Below are positions 23,604-33,787 of a stretch of 64,000 bases of DNA, in pieces. The DNA comes from Bacteroides uniformis (lineage in GTDB: Bacteria > Bacteroidota > Bacteroidia > Bacteroidales > Bacteroidaceae). The position numbers and the translations under genes are program-made. Location: assembly GCF_025147485.1 (NCBI RefSeq), contig NZ_CP102263.1, forward strand, positions 4,353,501-4,417,500. The letters run 5' to 3'. Below the pieces are notes generated by a model. It searched no databases. It was given only the letters and a program-made list of their open reading frames with translations, and was not told the DNA's origin. Each line of letters begins with the position of its first letter. Position 1 is the stretch's first letter.

Positions 23604-24840
23604 ATTCTTTTATCTTTCTGTATAACGTACGCTCAGAGATATTCAAATCCTGAGCCGCACTCTTACGCTTGCCGTGATGTTTTTCAAGCGCCTTACGTAT
23701 CATTTCTTTCTCCACTTCATCCAGGGAGAGTGACTCCTCCACATATTCTTCCGTATCCTGGAAATCATCGTCCACCGGAGTAACCGGCTTTACCGAAGGA
23801 TGTATAATGGTGGGGACACTGGATGTTACCGGAGGTACCACCGCCGGAGTAGCCGGCGTATAGTAGGCCGATGTGGCAACCGCCGGATTGGCTACCGTTC
23901 CCCTTTCAGCCATAATCTCATGCACCAGCTTTTTCAAGTCCGTTACATCCTGGCGCATATCAAACAGAACCTGGTAGAGAATTTCCCGTTCACTCCCGAA
24001 GCTCTTGTCCTCCTTCACTCCAAACAAGGCAGGCAGGCGCTGCATATTGTTCTGCTCAGGCAGATAGCCCTTCAGTATGGATGCATTGATTTCACGATTG
24101 GTCTCAATGATGGATATCTGCTCGGTGATATTCTTCAACTGGCGCACATTACCCGGCCATGAGTAGCCCAGCAACACTTGCTTGCCGTCTTCCGTCAGCT
24201 GAATGGCAGGCATACGGTACTTTTCTGCAAAGTCCGAAGCAAACTTTCGGAACAGCAGCACCACGTCTTCACCGCGTTCGCGCAATGGAGGGACCTGAAT
24301 AGGAACTGTGTTCAAACGGTAATACAAGTCTTCACGAAAACGTCCGTCAGCAATGGCTTGTGTCAAGTTTACATTGGTAGCGGCAACAATACGCACATCG
24401 GTCTTTTCCACCTTAGAAGAACCTACTTTGATGAATTCACCGCTCTCGAGCACACGCAACAAGCGTGCCTGGGTAGGCAAAGGCAATTCGCCGACTTCAT
24501 CAAGGAAGATTGTTCCGCCGTTGGCCTCACCGAAATACCCCTTCCGTTCGCCGATAGCCCCGGTAAATGCGCCCTTCTCATGACCGAACAGTTCCGAGTC
24601 AATCGTCCCTTCGGGAATGGCTCCACAGTTCACGGCAATGTACTGTCCATGCTTGCGCCGGCTGTACTGGTGTATTATCTGCGGAAAGCTCTCCTTTCCC
24701 ACACCACTCTCTCCGGTAATCAGTACAGACAAGTCGGTGGGCGCTACCTGGATAGCGATATCAATGGCACGCATCAGCGCTTCATTGTTGCCGATAATGC
24801 CGAAACGTAATTTTACTTGTTGTATTTCCGCTTTTGTCAT
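23590..24840 (-). CDS. Sigma-54-dependent transcriptional activator (AAA+ and Fis HTH, no receiver domain)
   Basis: A 416-residue enhancer-binding protein. The AAA+ domain covers roughly residues 10-245: Walker A GESGVGKE (43-50), GAFTGA loop (90-95) that contacts sigma-54, Walker B IFLDE (111-115) and the arginine-finger region FREDLYYRLN. A Thr/Pro/Val-rich linker follows and the C-terminus is a Fis-type HTH (RKSAAQDLNISERTLYRKIK). It lacks an N-terminal receiver or sensory domain, so its activation may depend on abundance or a partner. Its place between pdxA and lptE is in the envelope unit. Confidence 0.93.
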   Translation of the reverse strand: MTKAEIQQVKLRFGIIGNNEALMRAIDIAIQVAPTDLSVLITGESGVGKESFPQIIHQYSRRKHGQYIAVNCGAIPEGTIDSELFGHEKGAFTGAIGERKGYFGEANGGTIFLDEVGELPLPTQARLLRVLESGEFIKVGSSKVEKTDVRIVAATNVNLTQAIADGRFREDLYYRLNTVPIQVPPLRERGEDVVLLFRKFASDFAEKYRMPAIQLTEDGKQVLLGYSWPGNVRQLKNITEQISIIETNREINASILKGYLPEQNNMQRLPALFGVKEDKSFGSEREILYQVLFDMRQDVTDLKKLVHEIMAERGTVANPAVATSAYYTPATPAVVPPVTSSVPTIIHPSVKPVTPVDDDFQDTEEYVEESLSLDEVEKEMIRKALEKHHGKRKSAAQDLNISERTLYRKIKEYGLD

Positions 24841-24841
24841 T

Positions 24842-25939
24842 CTACAAATCTTCTTCTACACTATCGAGTTTCAGTTTGTCGCTATCGTCACGTTTCTCGT
24901 AATATTGCTTGCGCAGCGGATTTGCATGTGCCTCTTTCTCACGCTGGCGGTTACGGAACACATCTATTGCCACATAGATAGCCTGCCGGAATGAATCTTC
25001 AGAGGCGATTCCTTTCCCGGCAATATCGTAGGCCGTGCCATGAGCAGGCGAAGTGCGTATCACCGGCAAGCCGGCAGTATAGTTCACGCCCTCGTCCATA
25101 GCCAATGCCTTGAACGGTGCCAGCCCCTGGTCGTGATACATGGCCAGGATACCATCAAAATGGGTAAAGTTATCTGAGCCCATAAACCCGTCTGCCGGAT
25201 AAGGACCATAGCAAAGCATACCCTTAGCAGCCATTTCGTTGATGGCCGGAATGATAATCTCCTGCTCTTCAGTTCCCAGCAATCCGCCGTCTCCTGCATG
25301 CGGATTCAGCGAAAGCACTGCAATACGCGGTGCGCTGATAGCAAAATCCTGCTTCAAGGAGCGGTTGAATATCTTCAGTTTTTCTTGTATCAGTTCTTTG
25401 GTGATGCTTCCGGCTATCTCTTTAACGGGAATATGTCCGGTCACCAATGCTACCCGGAAGTCATCTTTCATCAGAATCATAAGGGCCTTCTCGCCATCTC
25501 CCAATTTTTGCTCTATATACTCCGTATGTCCGGGGAAGGCAAACTCCTCCGACTGGATGGTATGCTTGTTGATGGGAGCTGTGACAATCACGTCTATCAT
25601 TCCCTCCTTATATTCCTCAATGGCTTTTTCCAGTGCACCAAGTGCAGCTTTACCAGCTTCAACGTCAGGTTTAGAGAACTCAACCTTTACTTCATCATCC
25701 GTACAGTTCACTACACTCAAGCGATTGGGAACCGCTTCGGAGGCGGAGTTGACGATACTGAAGTTGGTAGGCAAGTCCAATGATTTACGATGATAAGCTG
25801 CCACTTTAGGCGAACCGTAGATAATCGGCGTGCACAATTCCAGCATCACCGGGTCTGCAAACGTCTTTAAAATCACTTCATACCCTACACCATTAATGTC
25901 GCCTTGTGTAATGCCGACTCTTATTTTGTTGTCTTCCAT
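24842..25939 (-). CDS. pdxA: 4-hydroxythreonine-4-phosphate dehydrogenase
   Basis: A 365-residue enzyme of the DXP-dependent vitamin B6 pathway that oxidises 4-phosphohydroxythreonine with NAD+. Signatures are GITQGDINGVGYEV, TAPINKHTIQ, GHTEYIEQ (metal His), SLNPHAGDGG (metal His) and YHDQGLAPFKAL (metal His). The C-terminal tail (EKRDDSDKLKLDSVEEDL) is a charged extension. It starts five bases after the DUF4837 gene stop and overlaps nothing. Confidence 0.96.
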   Translation of the reverse strand: MEDNKIRVGITQGDINGVGYEVILKTFADPVMLELCTPIIYGSPKVAAYHRKSLDLPTNFSIVNSASEAVPNRLSVVNCTDDEVKVEFSKPDVEAGKAALGALEKAIEEYKEGMIDVIVTAPINKHTIQSEEFAFPGHTEYIEQKLGDGEKALMILMKDDFRVALVTGHIPVKEIAGSITKELIQEKLKIFNRSLKQDFAISAPRIAVLSLNPHAGDGGLLGTEEQEIIIPAINEMAAKGMLCYGPYPADGFMGSDNFTHFDGILAMYHDQGLAPFKALAMDEGVNYTAGLPVIRTSPAHGTAYDIAGKGIASEDSFRQAIYVAIDVFRNRQREKEAHANPLRKQYYEKRDDSDKLKLDSVEEDL

Positions 25940-25944
25940 TTTTA

Positions 25945-27000
25945 TTACTTATTATTAGTAGTATCTTTTGAGGTTACGCCTACCGGAATTTCCGCACCTT
26001 CCTGCTTGCTGCCGGGCAGTTTCAAGGTATAGAGCGAAGCCTCCATCTGACGTACCAGATTACGTTTCATTTTATCAGGTGAATAAATAAATATTTCAGA
26101 TACGATAATACGCTGATTGGCCTTGTCCAAACGTACATGCGATACGAACGGACCGCCCATGAAGTCACCCTTTATGCGCCACAAGCCGCGGGCCTCCAGT
26201 GCATAGTCTCCCTGCACACTGATGGGGCGTACATCGGTCATCAGAGAATCCGTCGACATATACATGCCTTCACGGGCACCAGGGATATTAATCTTCATCA
26301 CGGAATCGCGTTTATGAACAAAATATTCTTTAGTAAACGTATCCTTATCCGTATAAGGATAAGAGTAGATTACAAAGTTCTGGTCGCCGGTAGCTGCATT
26401 CGTACCTGCCCAGAAGAAGTTCTCACCCTCCTTGGTAGATGTCAGTTCGCCCGGCACCCATACATCGCAATCGAACTGGCTTTTCACCTTCGTTGCTATA
26501 TAGTCGCTATGCTTGTCCTTCAATACTGAAATCTGACGATTCATTTCCGCATGGGTAAAGAAATCGATGATTACCTGCCTATTCTCCTCCACAAATTTCT
26601 CGAACGAAGCCTCGTCCGGTGCCTGAATAGTGAGAATAGACTGAGGAGCAGCATATACATTCCTTGCATACTTGAATTTAGGCTGGGTATAGAGGTCCTT
26701 GTTCACATCGACAATAATGATATTGCGAATCAGTTTTAAAGTGGCATCATAATTGGAAGGGGCAGTATACATGATTCGGAATGAACGTTCTGACTGGGGA
26801 AGCCCCGGAACATCAGAATCAAGCACATCGAAAAGCGCCCTACCGGCAGGACGTTCCCACAAGCCGGGCTCCACCACTACCAGAACTTCATACGCACGAC
26901 CGCTGGAGGTCGGAGTAAACACACCCTTTTTACCACCACCGCAAGCGGAAAAAAGCGTCAGTACGAGAACCATACTCAAATAAAACAAGTGCTTTCTCAT
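25945..27000 (-). CDS. DUF4837-family lipoprotein
   Basis: A 351-residue predicted lipoprotein (lipobox LFSAC, Cys20) of unknown function, matching the Bacteroidetes family DUF4837. Typical segments are GRAYEVLVVVEPGLWERPAG, FRIMYTAPSNYDATLK and GEREGMYM-like (PGAREGMYMSTDS). Gene order with rlmN upstream and pdxA downstream is the basis for treating it as one unit. Confidence 0.87.
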   Translation of the reverse strand: MRKHLFYLSMVLVLTLFSACGGGKKGVFTPTSSGRAYEVLVVVEPGLWERPAGRALFDVLDSDVPGLPQSERSFRIMYTAPSNYDATLKLIRNIIIVDVNKDLYTQPKFKYARNVYAAPQSILTIQAPDEASFEKFVEENRQVIIDFFTHAEMNRQISVLKDKHSDYIATKVKSQFDCDVWVPGELTSTKEGENFFWAGTNAATGDQNFVIYSYPYTDKDTFTKEYFVHKRDSVMKINIPGAREGMYMSTDSLMTDVRPISVQGDYALEARGLWRIKGDFMGGPFVSHVRLDKANQRIIVSEIFIYSPDKMKRNLVRQMEASLYTLKLPGSKQEGAEIPVGVTSKDTTNNK

Positions 27001-27070
27001 ATCTCTATCATTTTAGTTTTTCACAAAGCTACGAAGAATGCGTAATATCCTCCCTACCTAAGTTAATAAT

Positions 27071-28123
27071 TTATATTAATTCTTCTTTATTCTCCTCCTG
27101 CTTGGCAGTGGACAACATGCCACAAGCAGCAAATATATCCTCTCCACGCGATGACCGTATAGTGGTAAACAGACCGTGCGAAGTCAGATAATCACGGAAC
27201 GCAGTCATGGTTTCCATATCAGCCCCTTCAAGATTCACTCCAGGTATGGCATGAAAACGAATCAGGTTAATCCGGCAGTCCAGCCCACGTAGCAACTTCA
27301 GAAGTTCCTTTGCATACGGTAACGAGTCATTCACTCCTTTGAAAACAATATATTCAAAAGATAGTCTGCGCTGTTTGCTAAAATCATAGTTTCTTAACAA
27401 TTCAACAATCTCCGTGATGGAGAAGGCCTTCTCTGCCGGCATCAGCTCGCGACGTTGCAAAGGTATCGGCGAATGAAGGCTGATAGCCAGATGGCAGTCC
27501 GATTCCCCAATAAAACGCTGCAAGCCCTTCTTCAATCCCACTGAAGAAAGGGTGACACGCTTGGGACTCCACGCATATCCATAAGAGGCGGTCATTATTT
27601 CCAGCGCTTTCAATACCTCGTCCAGATTATCAAGTGGTTCGCCCATGCCCATCATTACCACATTGGTCAGCTTGTCCCTTTCGGGCAACGAACTGATTTG
27701 GTTGATAATCTGGTTGGATGTCAGATTGGCGGTAAAGCCCTGCTTGCCGGTCATACAGAATTTGCAGTTCATCTTACAGCCCACCTGAGAGGAGACACAA
27801 AGCGTAGCCCGGTCTTCGTCGGGTATATAGACAGCTTCCACGAAATGTCCCTCGCCTGCCCGGTATAAGTATTTCACCGTACCGTCTACAGAGCGCATGG
27901 CATCTACCGGCGCTTCGGCACCTACCTCATAGATTTCTTTCAGCAATTCCCGATGCTTCAACGAAAGATTGCTCATTTCGTCTATAGAAGCCACCTTCTT
28001 GTCATACAGCCAGGAAGCTATCTGCTTGGCAGAGAAACCGGGCATTCCCAAATTCTTCACCACATTCTGCAATTCAGCGAGCGTCAAGCCCAATAGAGGT
28101 CGTTTCTGCATATCGTTTTTCAT
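27071..28123 (-). CDS. rlmN: 23S rRNA (adenine-2503-C2)-methyltransferase RlmN
   Basis: A 350-residue radical-SAM enzyme that methylates C2 of A2503 in 23S rRNA and A37 in some tRNAs. The radical-SAM cluster motif is CKMNCKFC (Cys116, 120, 123), MGMGEPLDN binds SAM, and the C-terminal AACGM cysteine (about 334) carries the transient methyl. It is first in the leftward unit and has a TACCTTTG box at 28148-28155. An ATG four codons in is an alternative start. Confidence 0.96.
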   Translation of the reverse strand: MKNDMQKRPLLGLTLAELQNVVKNLGMPGFSAKQIASWLYDKKVASIDEMSNLSLKHRELLKEIYEVGAEAPVDAMRSVDGTVKYLYRAGEGHFVEAVYIPDEDRATLCVSSQVGCKMNCKFCMTGKQGFTANLTSNQIINQISSLPERDKLTNVVMMGMGEPLDNLDEVLKALEIMTASYGYAWSPKRVTLSSVGLKKGLQRFIGESDCHLAISLHSPIPLQRRELMPAEKAFSITEIVELLRNYDFSKQRRLSFEYIVFKGVNDSLPYAKELLKLLRGLDCRINLIRFHAIPGVNLEGADMETMTAFRDYLTSHGLFTTIRSSRGEDIFAACGMLSTAKQEENKEELI

Positions 28124-28147
28124 TAAAACAAAACTCTTTCAAAAATG

Positions 28148-28155
28148 CAAAGGTA
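28148..28155 (-). promoter_or_regulatory. Bacteroides -7 box for rlmN
   Basis: TACCTTTG on the minus strand, 25 bases before the start codon. Confidence 0.5.
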
Positions 28156-28213
28156 GGAATAAAGTTGCACAAAGACAACGGAGAGTGTAGAAAATGAAAT
28201 GTACAGACAATGA

Positions 28214-28244
28214 AAAAGCCGCCCGGAAGTACCGGACGGCTTTT
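28214..28244 (-). terminator. Terminator after the PpiD-like gene
   Basis: AAAAGCCGCCCGG (28214-28226) pairs with CCGGACGGCTTTT (28232-28244) with one mismatch and a 5-base loop. It separates the two envelope units. Confidence 0.85.
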
Positions 28245-28263
28245 CAATATGGGTTTTCTATTC

Positions 28264-30402
28264 TTAGAAGAATAAATAACGTTGGTCTTTTACGTTGGCT
28301 TTCATATACAAGTCACTGATGAACTGGCTTGCCATACGTGCATGCATGTTAGCCAAGTTAGCCTCTTCAGTTTCCTTGTTGAATGTTTCGTTCAGCTTCT
28401 CTTTTGCATATGGTTGCAGAACGAATACACCACCGTTACCCTTGATAGGAGCACTCAGCTTGTTCACTTCAGCAATAGAAGCGTACGCGCCTACCAGAGG
28501 TTCGCTACTACGCAATGCCGGGATATAGGCAGGAGCAGAGAAAGTAACGTGCTTTACAGAATCACTGACAGCATTTGCCATATTCTTGTACTGCTCGAAC
28601 GAAGTTGCATTGGCAGCCTTCATATCAGCCATAATCTTCTCTGCTTTCTTGTCACGGAGAATTTCAGCTCTCAACTGGTCCTTTACCAAAGCCAGTGGGC
28701 GATAACCTTCAGGAACAATACTTGCAACACCTACTACCAGCATACGGTCGCTCTCGCCACATTCGTACAAACCAGAAACTTCACCGGCTTTTGCCTCAAA
28801 CGCCCATTTCAAAGCATCTTTGGTTCCTCTGATACCACCGATACCATGTTCAGAGCTGTACAAATCGGCTCTATCCAGCAACTTGTAACCAGCATCTTCC
28901 GCATTGGCAATCATTTTCTCTAAAGTATTGTTTGCAGCGATGAACTGGCTGAACTCATTGTATGCCTTGCTGTAAGTTTCCTTGCTGAATTCTACCGGAC
29001 GCTTGATAACGGCTACCTTATATTTATCCTTGACAGCCTTCTTGTTGGTTACTTGCAAAATGACATTTGCTTGTCCCAACGCCAGATTGGTCAGTTCGTT
29101 CTGTCCCAAAGTTGTGACAGCGGTAATGTATTTCAAGTTGTCACCGTCAATCTGTGCGCCTTCGTAGTTAGCAGAAGAAATCCAGGTAGGCTCACCGGTC
29201 TGACCGTACTTCTTCGCAACTTCAGCAAAGCTGGCACCACCCTTAATAGCATTGTAGATGCTGTCGGCCAAAGTCTTCGTCTTTTCAGCATCTTCGGCAA
29301 CTACCTGAATCTGACGGAACTCGATAGAGTCCGGCATGGCAGCAGTAGCCAATTTCTTGAAAGAGTTGAGGGTATTGTCAGATACGTTATAATAAGGCCC
29401 GAACACACCACCCACCGCAACAGAGTCCAAACGGGCTGTCACATCAGCAGGCAGAGACTTAGTAGTGTAGAACAAGTCTGTATAAGGAGCTTCGGAACCG
29501 GTAGAACGGATGAAGGTAGTATAGTCAGAAGGATTGGCAGTAAGTTGTTCGGTGTATTCTTCCATTTCCTTCTGGAGAGCAGCTCTGTCTTCTGCACTTG
29601 CAGTAACTTGCACATCAATGAACTTGATATTGCGAGTTTCCACATATTGCTTGAACTGTTCTTTCTTCTTGTCGTATGCAGCTTTCAAATCGGAATCCTT
29701 GATAACGATGGTAGAGTCAACGATAGAAGAATAGGGAACTGCAGCAAGCAGCAGGTCTGACTGCTCTACTCTTGCATCAAAAGCGTCCTGAGCTTCTACC
29801 GGGTTGGAGAAAAGAGATTTTGTAATCAAAGCCTGATACTTCTCCTGAAGACGTGCCTGGATAAGGGACTTTTCGAGGAAAGACCAGAACTTGTACATGG
29901 ATTCATAGTATTCTGCATATTGTGAAGGCATCTGTGCCTTATTCATTTTTGAATAGTCCACCAAGAACTTCTTCAACATATCCTTATCAAACGCACCGGT
30001 CTGAGGATTACGGAACGGAGTCTGTTGCAGCATCGGATGCACACCGGCATTAATGATAGCCTGAATCTCAGCCTTCGATACAACCAGACCGAGTTTCTTT
30101 GCTTCCTTTTCAATCAGCTTATTATTGACGTATGTTCTCCATACTTCATCTTTGATTTGGTTTGTCTGCTCATCGCTCAATGCACTGTTGCCACTGGAGA
30201 ACTTGATGACTTCTGTATATTCTTCTACCAATGCTTGAAAATCCTGAGCGGAAATTGATTCCCCGTTCACTTCACCTACGTCTTGTGACTGGTGTGGCTG
30301 AAGCACTTTCCACGCGTCACCTGCGATGAAAGCAAACAGCGCCAAACCAATAACAATCACCAATAAAGGTCCTTTAGACCGAATGTTTTGTAATGTTGCC
30401 AT
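28264..30402 (-). CDS. PpiD/SurA-like periplasmic peptidyl-prolyl isomerase, membrane anchored
   Basis: A 712-residue chaperone. An N-terminal membrane anchor (LLVIVIGLALFAFIAGDAW) precedes a SurA_N-like helical region (about 40-200) and a parvulin-type PPIase domain (about 355-465, with GASFAEVAKKYGQ). A second, degenerate region follows. It assists folding of exported and outer-membrane proteins. The C-terminus DQRYLFF is aromatic. It is last in the upper envelope unit. A one-mismatch -7-like box (TATCTTCG) lies at 30462-30469. Confidence 0.9.
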   Translation of the reverse strand: MATLQNIRSKGPLLVIVIGLALFAFIAGDAWKVLQPHQSQDVGEVNGESISAQDFQALVEEYTEVIKFSSGNSALSDEQTNQIKDEVWRTYVNNKLIEKEAKKLGLVVSKAEIQAIINAGVHPMLQQTPFRNPQTGAFDKDMLKKFLVDYSKMNKAQMPSQYAEYYESMYKFWSFLEKSLIQARLQEKYQALITKSLFSNPVEAQDAFDARVEQSDLLLAAVPYSSIVDSTIVIKDSDLKAAYDKKKEQFKQYVETRNIKFIDVQVTASAEDRAALQKEMEEYTEQLTANPSDYTTFIRSTGSEAPYTDLFYTTKSLPADVTARLDSVAVGGVFGPYYNVSDNTLNSFKKLATAAMPDSIEFRQIQVVAEDAEKTKTLADSIYNAIKGGASFAEVAKKYGQTGEPTWISSANYEGAQIDGDNLKYITAVTTLGQNELTNLALGQANVILQVTNKKAVKDKYKVAVIKRPVEFSKETYSKAYNEFSQFIAANNTLEKMIANAEDAGYKLLDRADLYSSEHGIGGIRGTKDALKWAFEAKAGEVSGLYECGESDRMLVVGVASIVPEGYRPLALVKDQLRAEILRDKKAEKIMADMKAANATSFEQYKNMANAVSDSVKHVTFSAPAYIPALRSSEPLVGAYASIAEVNKLSAPIKGNGGVFVLQPYAKEKLNETFNKETEEANLANMHARMASQFISDLYMKANVKDQRYLFF

Positions 30403-30524
30403 TTTAGTTAATATGATTTATTTGTTTATTATTATTTTCCTAACATGTTCATTTTAGCGCACGAAGATACAAAAAATGCTAATACGCATCCATTTATTCT
30501 TTAAAAAATTACGCCTAAATGAAA

Positions 30525-31781
30525 TTATTCAATGACTTTCAGTCTTACCAACTCAATTTTAGTGGCTGTTACCTTGATTATTTTAAACTGATAATTATCC
30601 ACTTCAATCACTTCATGCAGTTTCGGGAAACTTTGATAACGGTTCAAAATCAGACCGCCCACTGTCAGATAATCATCCGATTCCGGCAGGTCGAGCCCGA
30701 AAGTCTCATTTACCTTTTCTATTTCCAGACGGGCCGAAAGCACATATTCACGTTCACCCAACTGCTTACACACATAGGATGTGTTATCATGCTCATCCTC
30801 AATATCGCCAAAAATTTCTTCCACCAAATCCTCTAAAGAGACGATACCCGCCGTACCACCGAATTCGTCCACCACTACAGCAATCGTTTTTTTCTGTTGC
30901 ATGAACAGTTTCATCAGTTTGTGGGCCGACATCGTTTCGGGTACAATAGGCACTTCCTTCACGTTATTCCTCCAGTCCACCGGATTCCTGAACATCTCCG
31001 ACGAGTGAATATATCCCACCACATTATCTATATTTCCATCATATACTATGATTTTGGAAATACCCGACTCCACAAAAAGACATTTCAATTCTTCCAATGT
31101 AGTGGTCAGATCTACAGCTACCACCTCTGTACGCGGTACAATACAGTCGCGTATCTTTATATTCGAAAAGTCAAGCGCATTTTGGAATATCTTTACCTCT
31201 GCATCCAGTTCTTCTTCACTTTCCGCATTCTCTATGCTCGACTGGATGAAGTAATCCAAATCCACTTTGCCAAAAGCCTTGGCCGACGCCTCCTTGTTTA
31301 CTTTCATCCCAAATATCCGAAGGAACAGATACGACAATCCCGATGCAAACTTTGAAACAGGAAACAGAATGACATAACATATGAATAAAGGAATGGCACA
31401 TACCCTCAGCATCAGATTGGGATTGATTTTAAACAAAGTCTTCGGCAAGAACTCACCGGTTACCAAAATAATAAGAGTGGAAATTACAGTCTGCACCAAC
31501 ACCATTACAAAATGATTGGAAATAATTCCGGCAAGAAGATTCACCTCTATGATTTGTGCCATCAAGATACCATAAATGACAAGCGCGATGTTATTACCCA
31601 CCAGCATGGTCGAGATGAAGTTATTCGGGTTGCGAAGGAAATAGGAAATGATACCGGAAGTGACGCCTGACTTCCTTTCCATCTCAAAGCGCAGTTTATC
31701 TACGGAAACAAAGGCAATCTCCATTCCTGAAAAGAAAGCAGAGAAAGCCATGGTTATCAATAAAAAAATAACGGTATCCAT
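30525..31781 (-). CDS. CNNM/CorC-family membrane protein (GldE-like)
   Basis: A 418-residue protein with a DUF21/CNNM membrane domain (about 1-180: MAFSAFFSGMEIAFVSVDKL, VGNNIALVIYG), a CBS pair (about 200-325: RDCIVPRTEVVAVDL, AVVVDEFGGTAGIVSLEDLV) and a C-terminal CorC_HlyC domain. The family includes magnesium transporters and the gliding-motility protein GldE; Bacteroides do not glide, so magnesium or envelope homeostasis is more likely. It starts four bases after the lptC stop. Confidence 0.92.
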   Translation of the reverse strand: MDTVIFLLITMAFSAFFSGMEIAFVSVDKLRFEMERKSGVTSGIISYFLRNPNNFISTMLVGNNIALVIYGILMAQIIEVNLLAGIISNHFVMVLVQTVISTLIILVTGEFLPKTLFKINPNLMLRVCAIPLFICYVILFPVSKFASGLSYLFLRIFGMKVNKEASAKAFGKVDLDYFIQSSIENAESEEELDAEVKIFQNALDFSNIKIRDCIVPRTEVVAVDLTTTLEELKCLFVESGISKIIVYDGNIDNVVGYIHSSEMFRNPVDWRNNVKEVPIVPETMSAHKLMKLFMQQKKTIAVVVDEFGGTAGIVSLEDLVEEIFGDIEDEHDNTSYVCKQLGEREYVLSARLEIEKVNETFGLDLPESDDYLTVGGLILNRYQSFPKLHEVIEVDNYQFKIIKVTATKIELVRLKVIE

Positions 31782-31785
31782 TTTA

Positions 31786-32412
31786 TCAATTTATGGTATC
31801 AGTCTGCAAGCTGTCTGCTGCGGCAGTCTCCTCGTCAACATAGAAGATACCCTCCGGCTTGCGAATCGTGTAAACAGTCATCTGCTGATTGGATTCAAAG
31901 CCATGTCCCGTAATGATACGGTCAGGCTGCTCGATACGGATAAACTCATCCGAATAAATTCTTTGTGCCCGCTGGTCCCAATACAGCAGCTCTGTATCAA
32001 ACTGCTCACCTTTCAAATTCTGTATATGCACATTCCCCATCAGTTTCCACAACTCCTCCTTATTAAAGAAGTAGGCTGTATCAGCCTTGATACTTGCCTC
32101 CACTTGGAAGATAGAGTCGAACTTCTCCAAATAGACCCCCTTTTCAAAAGCCCAGTAAGGAGGATTCTTCCGGTCAAAGACCAGCCACTCTTCCGTATTG
32201 ATGCGGTAACGCGTTACACCGGAATCAGAAACCAGTGTAGTCACCCCGCGGGTATCCATCACTGCCATAGAGTCACGCTCGGTAATGGCATCTCCCAGCT
32301 CCTTCTTCTTCCCGGAACACGAAGAAAATAAAAGAAGCATAACCATTGCCCCAAGGACAATGGTTATGCTCGCATTTTTATGATAAACAATGTTGATGGG
32401 TTGTAGCAACAT
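31786..32412 (-). CDS. lptC: LPS-export periplasmic protein LptC
   Basis: A 208-residue protein with a lipobox-like LLFSSC after an N-terminal hydrophobic helix (NASITIVLGAMVMLLL), and the LptC/OstA beta-jellyroll region (TRYRINTEEWLVFDRKNPPY, LYWDQRAQRIYSDEFIRIEQ, GHGFESNQQMTVYTIRKPEG). It bridges the inner-membrane LptBFG pump to LptA in lipopolysaccharide transport. An upstream ATG at 32439 would overlap the TPR gene; the one at 32412 gives a cleaner signal. lptE lies in the next unit. Confidence 0.9.
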   Translation of the reverse strand: MLLQPINIVYHKNASITIVLGAMVMLLLFSSCSGKKKELGDAITERDSMAVMDTRGVTTLVSDSGVTRYRINTEEWLVFDRKNPPYWAFEKGVYLEKFDSIFQVEASIKADTAYFFNKEELWKLMGNVHIQNLKGEQFDTELLYWDQRAQRIYSDEFIRIEQPDRIITGHGFESNQQMTVYTIRKPEGIFYVDEETAAADSLQTDTIN

Positions 32413-32416
32413 GATT

Positions 32417-33742
32417 TTATCTGATAGTTGTAGATTCACCTATCCATCCACCGATAGTGATACGGTCACCAGCTTTGTAACCCAACATAAAGAGGTCTTT
32501 AGCCTGGGGAGTGTGGCGGGAATAAGTACTAATCAATTCGTTAGCACGTTCTGTAACTGAAGGATCTACAGCTTTAGCTCTCTGCAGCTTGTCAATTACT
32601 ACAAAGTAAGTACACTTATTCAGAGCAGGCTCATCGGTCCAGTTAGGATTGGAGCCGTAAAGCTGTGCCAGTAAAATATAAGGCTCTCCATAGTTCTCCT
32701 TAAAGCTCATAGCCTTTTGGCAGTAGCTTCTTGCCTGAGAGAGTTTCTTGGCCTGCATCAAGGCTGCGGCAGTAGCGTATGCCATTTCAGCCTTCTTGTC
32801 ATTATCAGTTTCTTTAGCCAATGCTTCATCAAAATACTTCACGGCATTGTCATAGTCACCTTTCTTATAGTACATGTATGCTACACCTACAGCTGCATCG
32901 GCAGTCGGGTCAATCTGATACATGTACTCAGATGCCTTGAAGTAAACTTCGCTTTCGTTGCACTTCATCAATTTCAGGATGTTCAATGCCTTCTTCAAGA
33001 AAGCGGAGTCAGTCTTGCTTGCTTCCACCTTAGGACCATAGATATTCTGCAAAGATTCACAATCAGCTACACCACTCTGAATGAACATGGCCACGAGGTT
33101 ATCCTTGATAGCTTGCAAGTTAGCCTTCTTAGCTTCCTTGGTTTCAGCAGCAAGTGCGTCATCTGCATACTTGGAAGCATCAATATAATCCTGGAAAAAC
33201 TGGTCGGTATGATTATCATCAGCCTTTACCTTCTGCATGGAAGTATCCAGGAAATAGTGCAACACCGCACCTTTGGAACCACCCTTTTCAGCATGAACAG
33301 ATTCTTTCAGCCAATTATAAGCCGTATTAAGGTCCGGAGCAGGAGCGAACTGAAGATAATCCACAGCTTTGGCACCCAAGGCATCAGCCACACTCGGCAC
33401 ACCCTTCATTCCCTTACCAATGAATTCAGGAATGTACTTCATTCTCAAATCATATACATCCATCAACTCATCAAAATACTTCTTGTAATCAGCAGAATTT
33501 CTATCCTTAATCTGACTCAAGAAACCCACTAAAATCTTCTGAGCATCTGTAAATGTGTAATACCGCAGTGTAGGACAATCCTTCAATACAGCCATACAAG
33601 GAGCGTATGCATCCTTAAAGTTACCAGCTCTCACTGCTTCATGAGAGATACTACTGTTCGAATTACAATTTTCAGTCTGTGCGAAAGTGCTGGTCACTCC
33701 ACCCGAAAGGAGCAAGACAGCCACAAGCGTCTTAATTTTCAT
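32417..33742 (-). CDS. Tetratricopeptide-repeat secreted protein
   Basis: A 441-residue exported protein (signal MKIKTLVAVLLLSGGVTSTFAQ). An N-terminal region of about 100 residues is helical. TPR motifs cluster toward the C-terminus (AAVGVAYMYYKKGDYDNAVKYF, AEMAYATAAALMQAKKLSQA, GEPYILLAQLYGSNP). It probably scaffolds periplasmic complexes. Its position between lptC and an outer-membrane protein gene supports an envelope role. The C-terminal 20 residues (GDRITIGGWIGESTTIR) are beta-like and unlike TPRs. Confidence 0.86.
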   Translation of the reverse strand: MKIKTLVAVLLLSGGVTSTFAQTENCNSNSSISHEAVRAGNFKDAYAPCMAVLKDCPTLRYYTFTDAQKILVGFLSQIKDRNSADYKKYFDELMDVYDLRMKYIPEFIGKGMKGVPSVADALGAKAVDYLQFAPAPDLNTAYNWLKESVHAEKGGSKGAVLHYFLDTSMQKVKADDNHTDQFFQDYIDASKYADDALAAETKEAKKANLQAIKDNLVAMFIQSGVADCESLQNIYGPKVEASKTDSAFLKKALNILKLMKCNESEVYFKASEYMYQIDPTADAAVGVAYMYYKKGDYDNAVKYFDEALAKETDNDKKAEMAYATAAALMQAKKLSQARSYCQKAMSFKENYGEPYILLAQLYGSNPNWTDEPALNKCTYFVVIDKLQRAKAVDPSVTERANELISTYSRHTPQAKDLFMLGYKAGDRITIGGWIGESTTIR

Positions 33743-33787
33743 TGTATTTAAATTTTAGTTGTTATATTTTTGTCTATTCAATTTCCA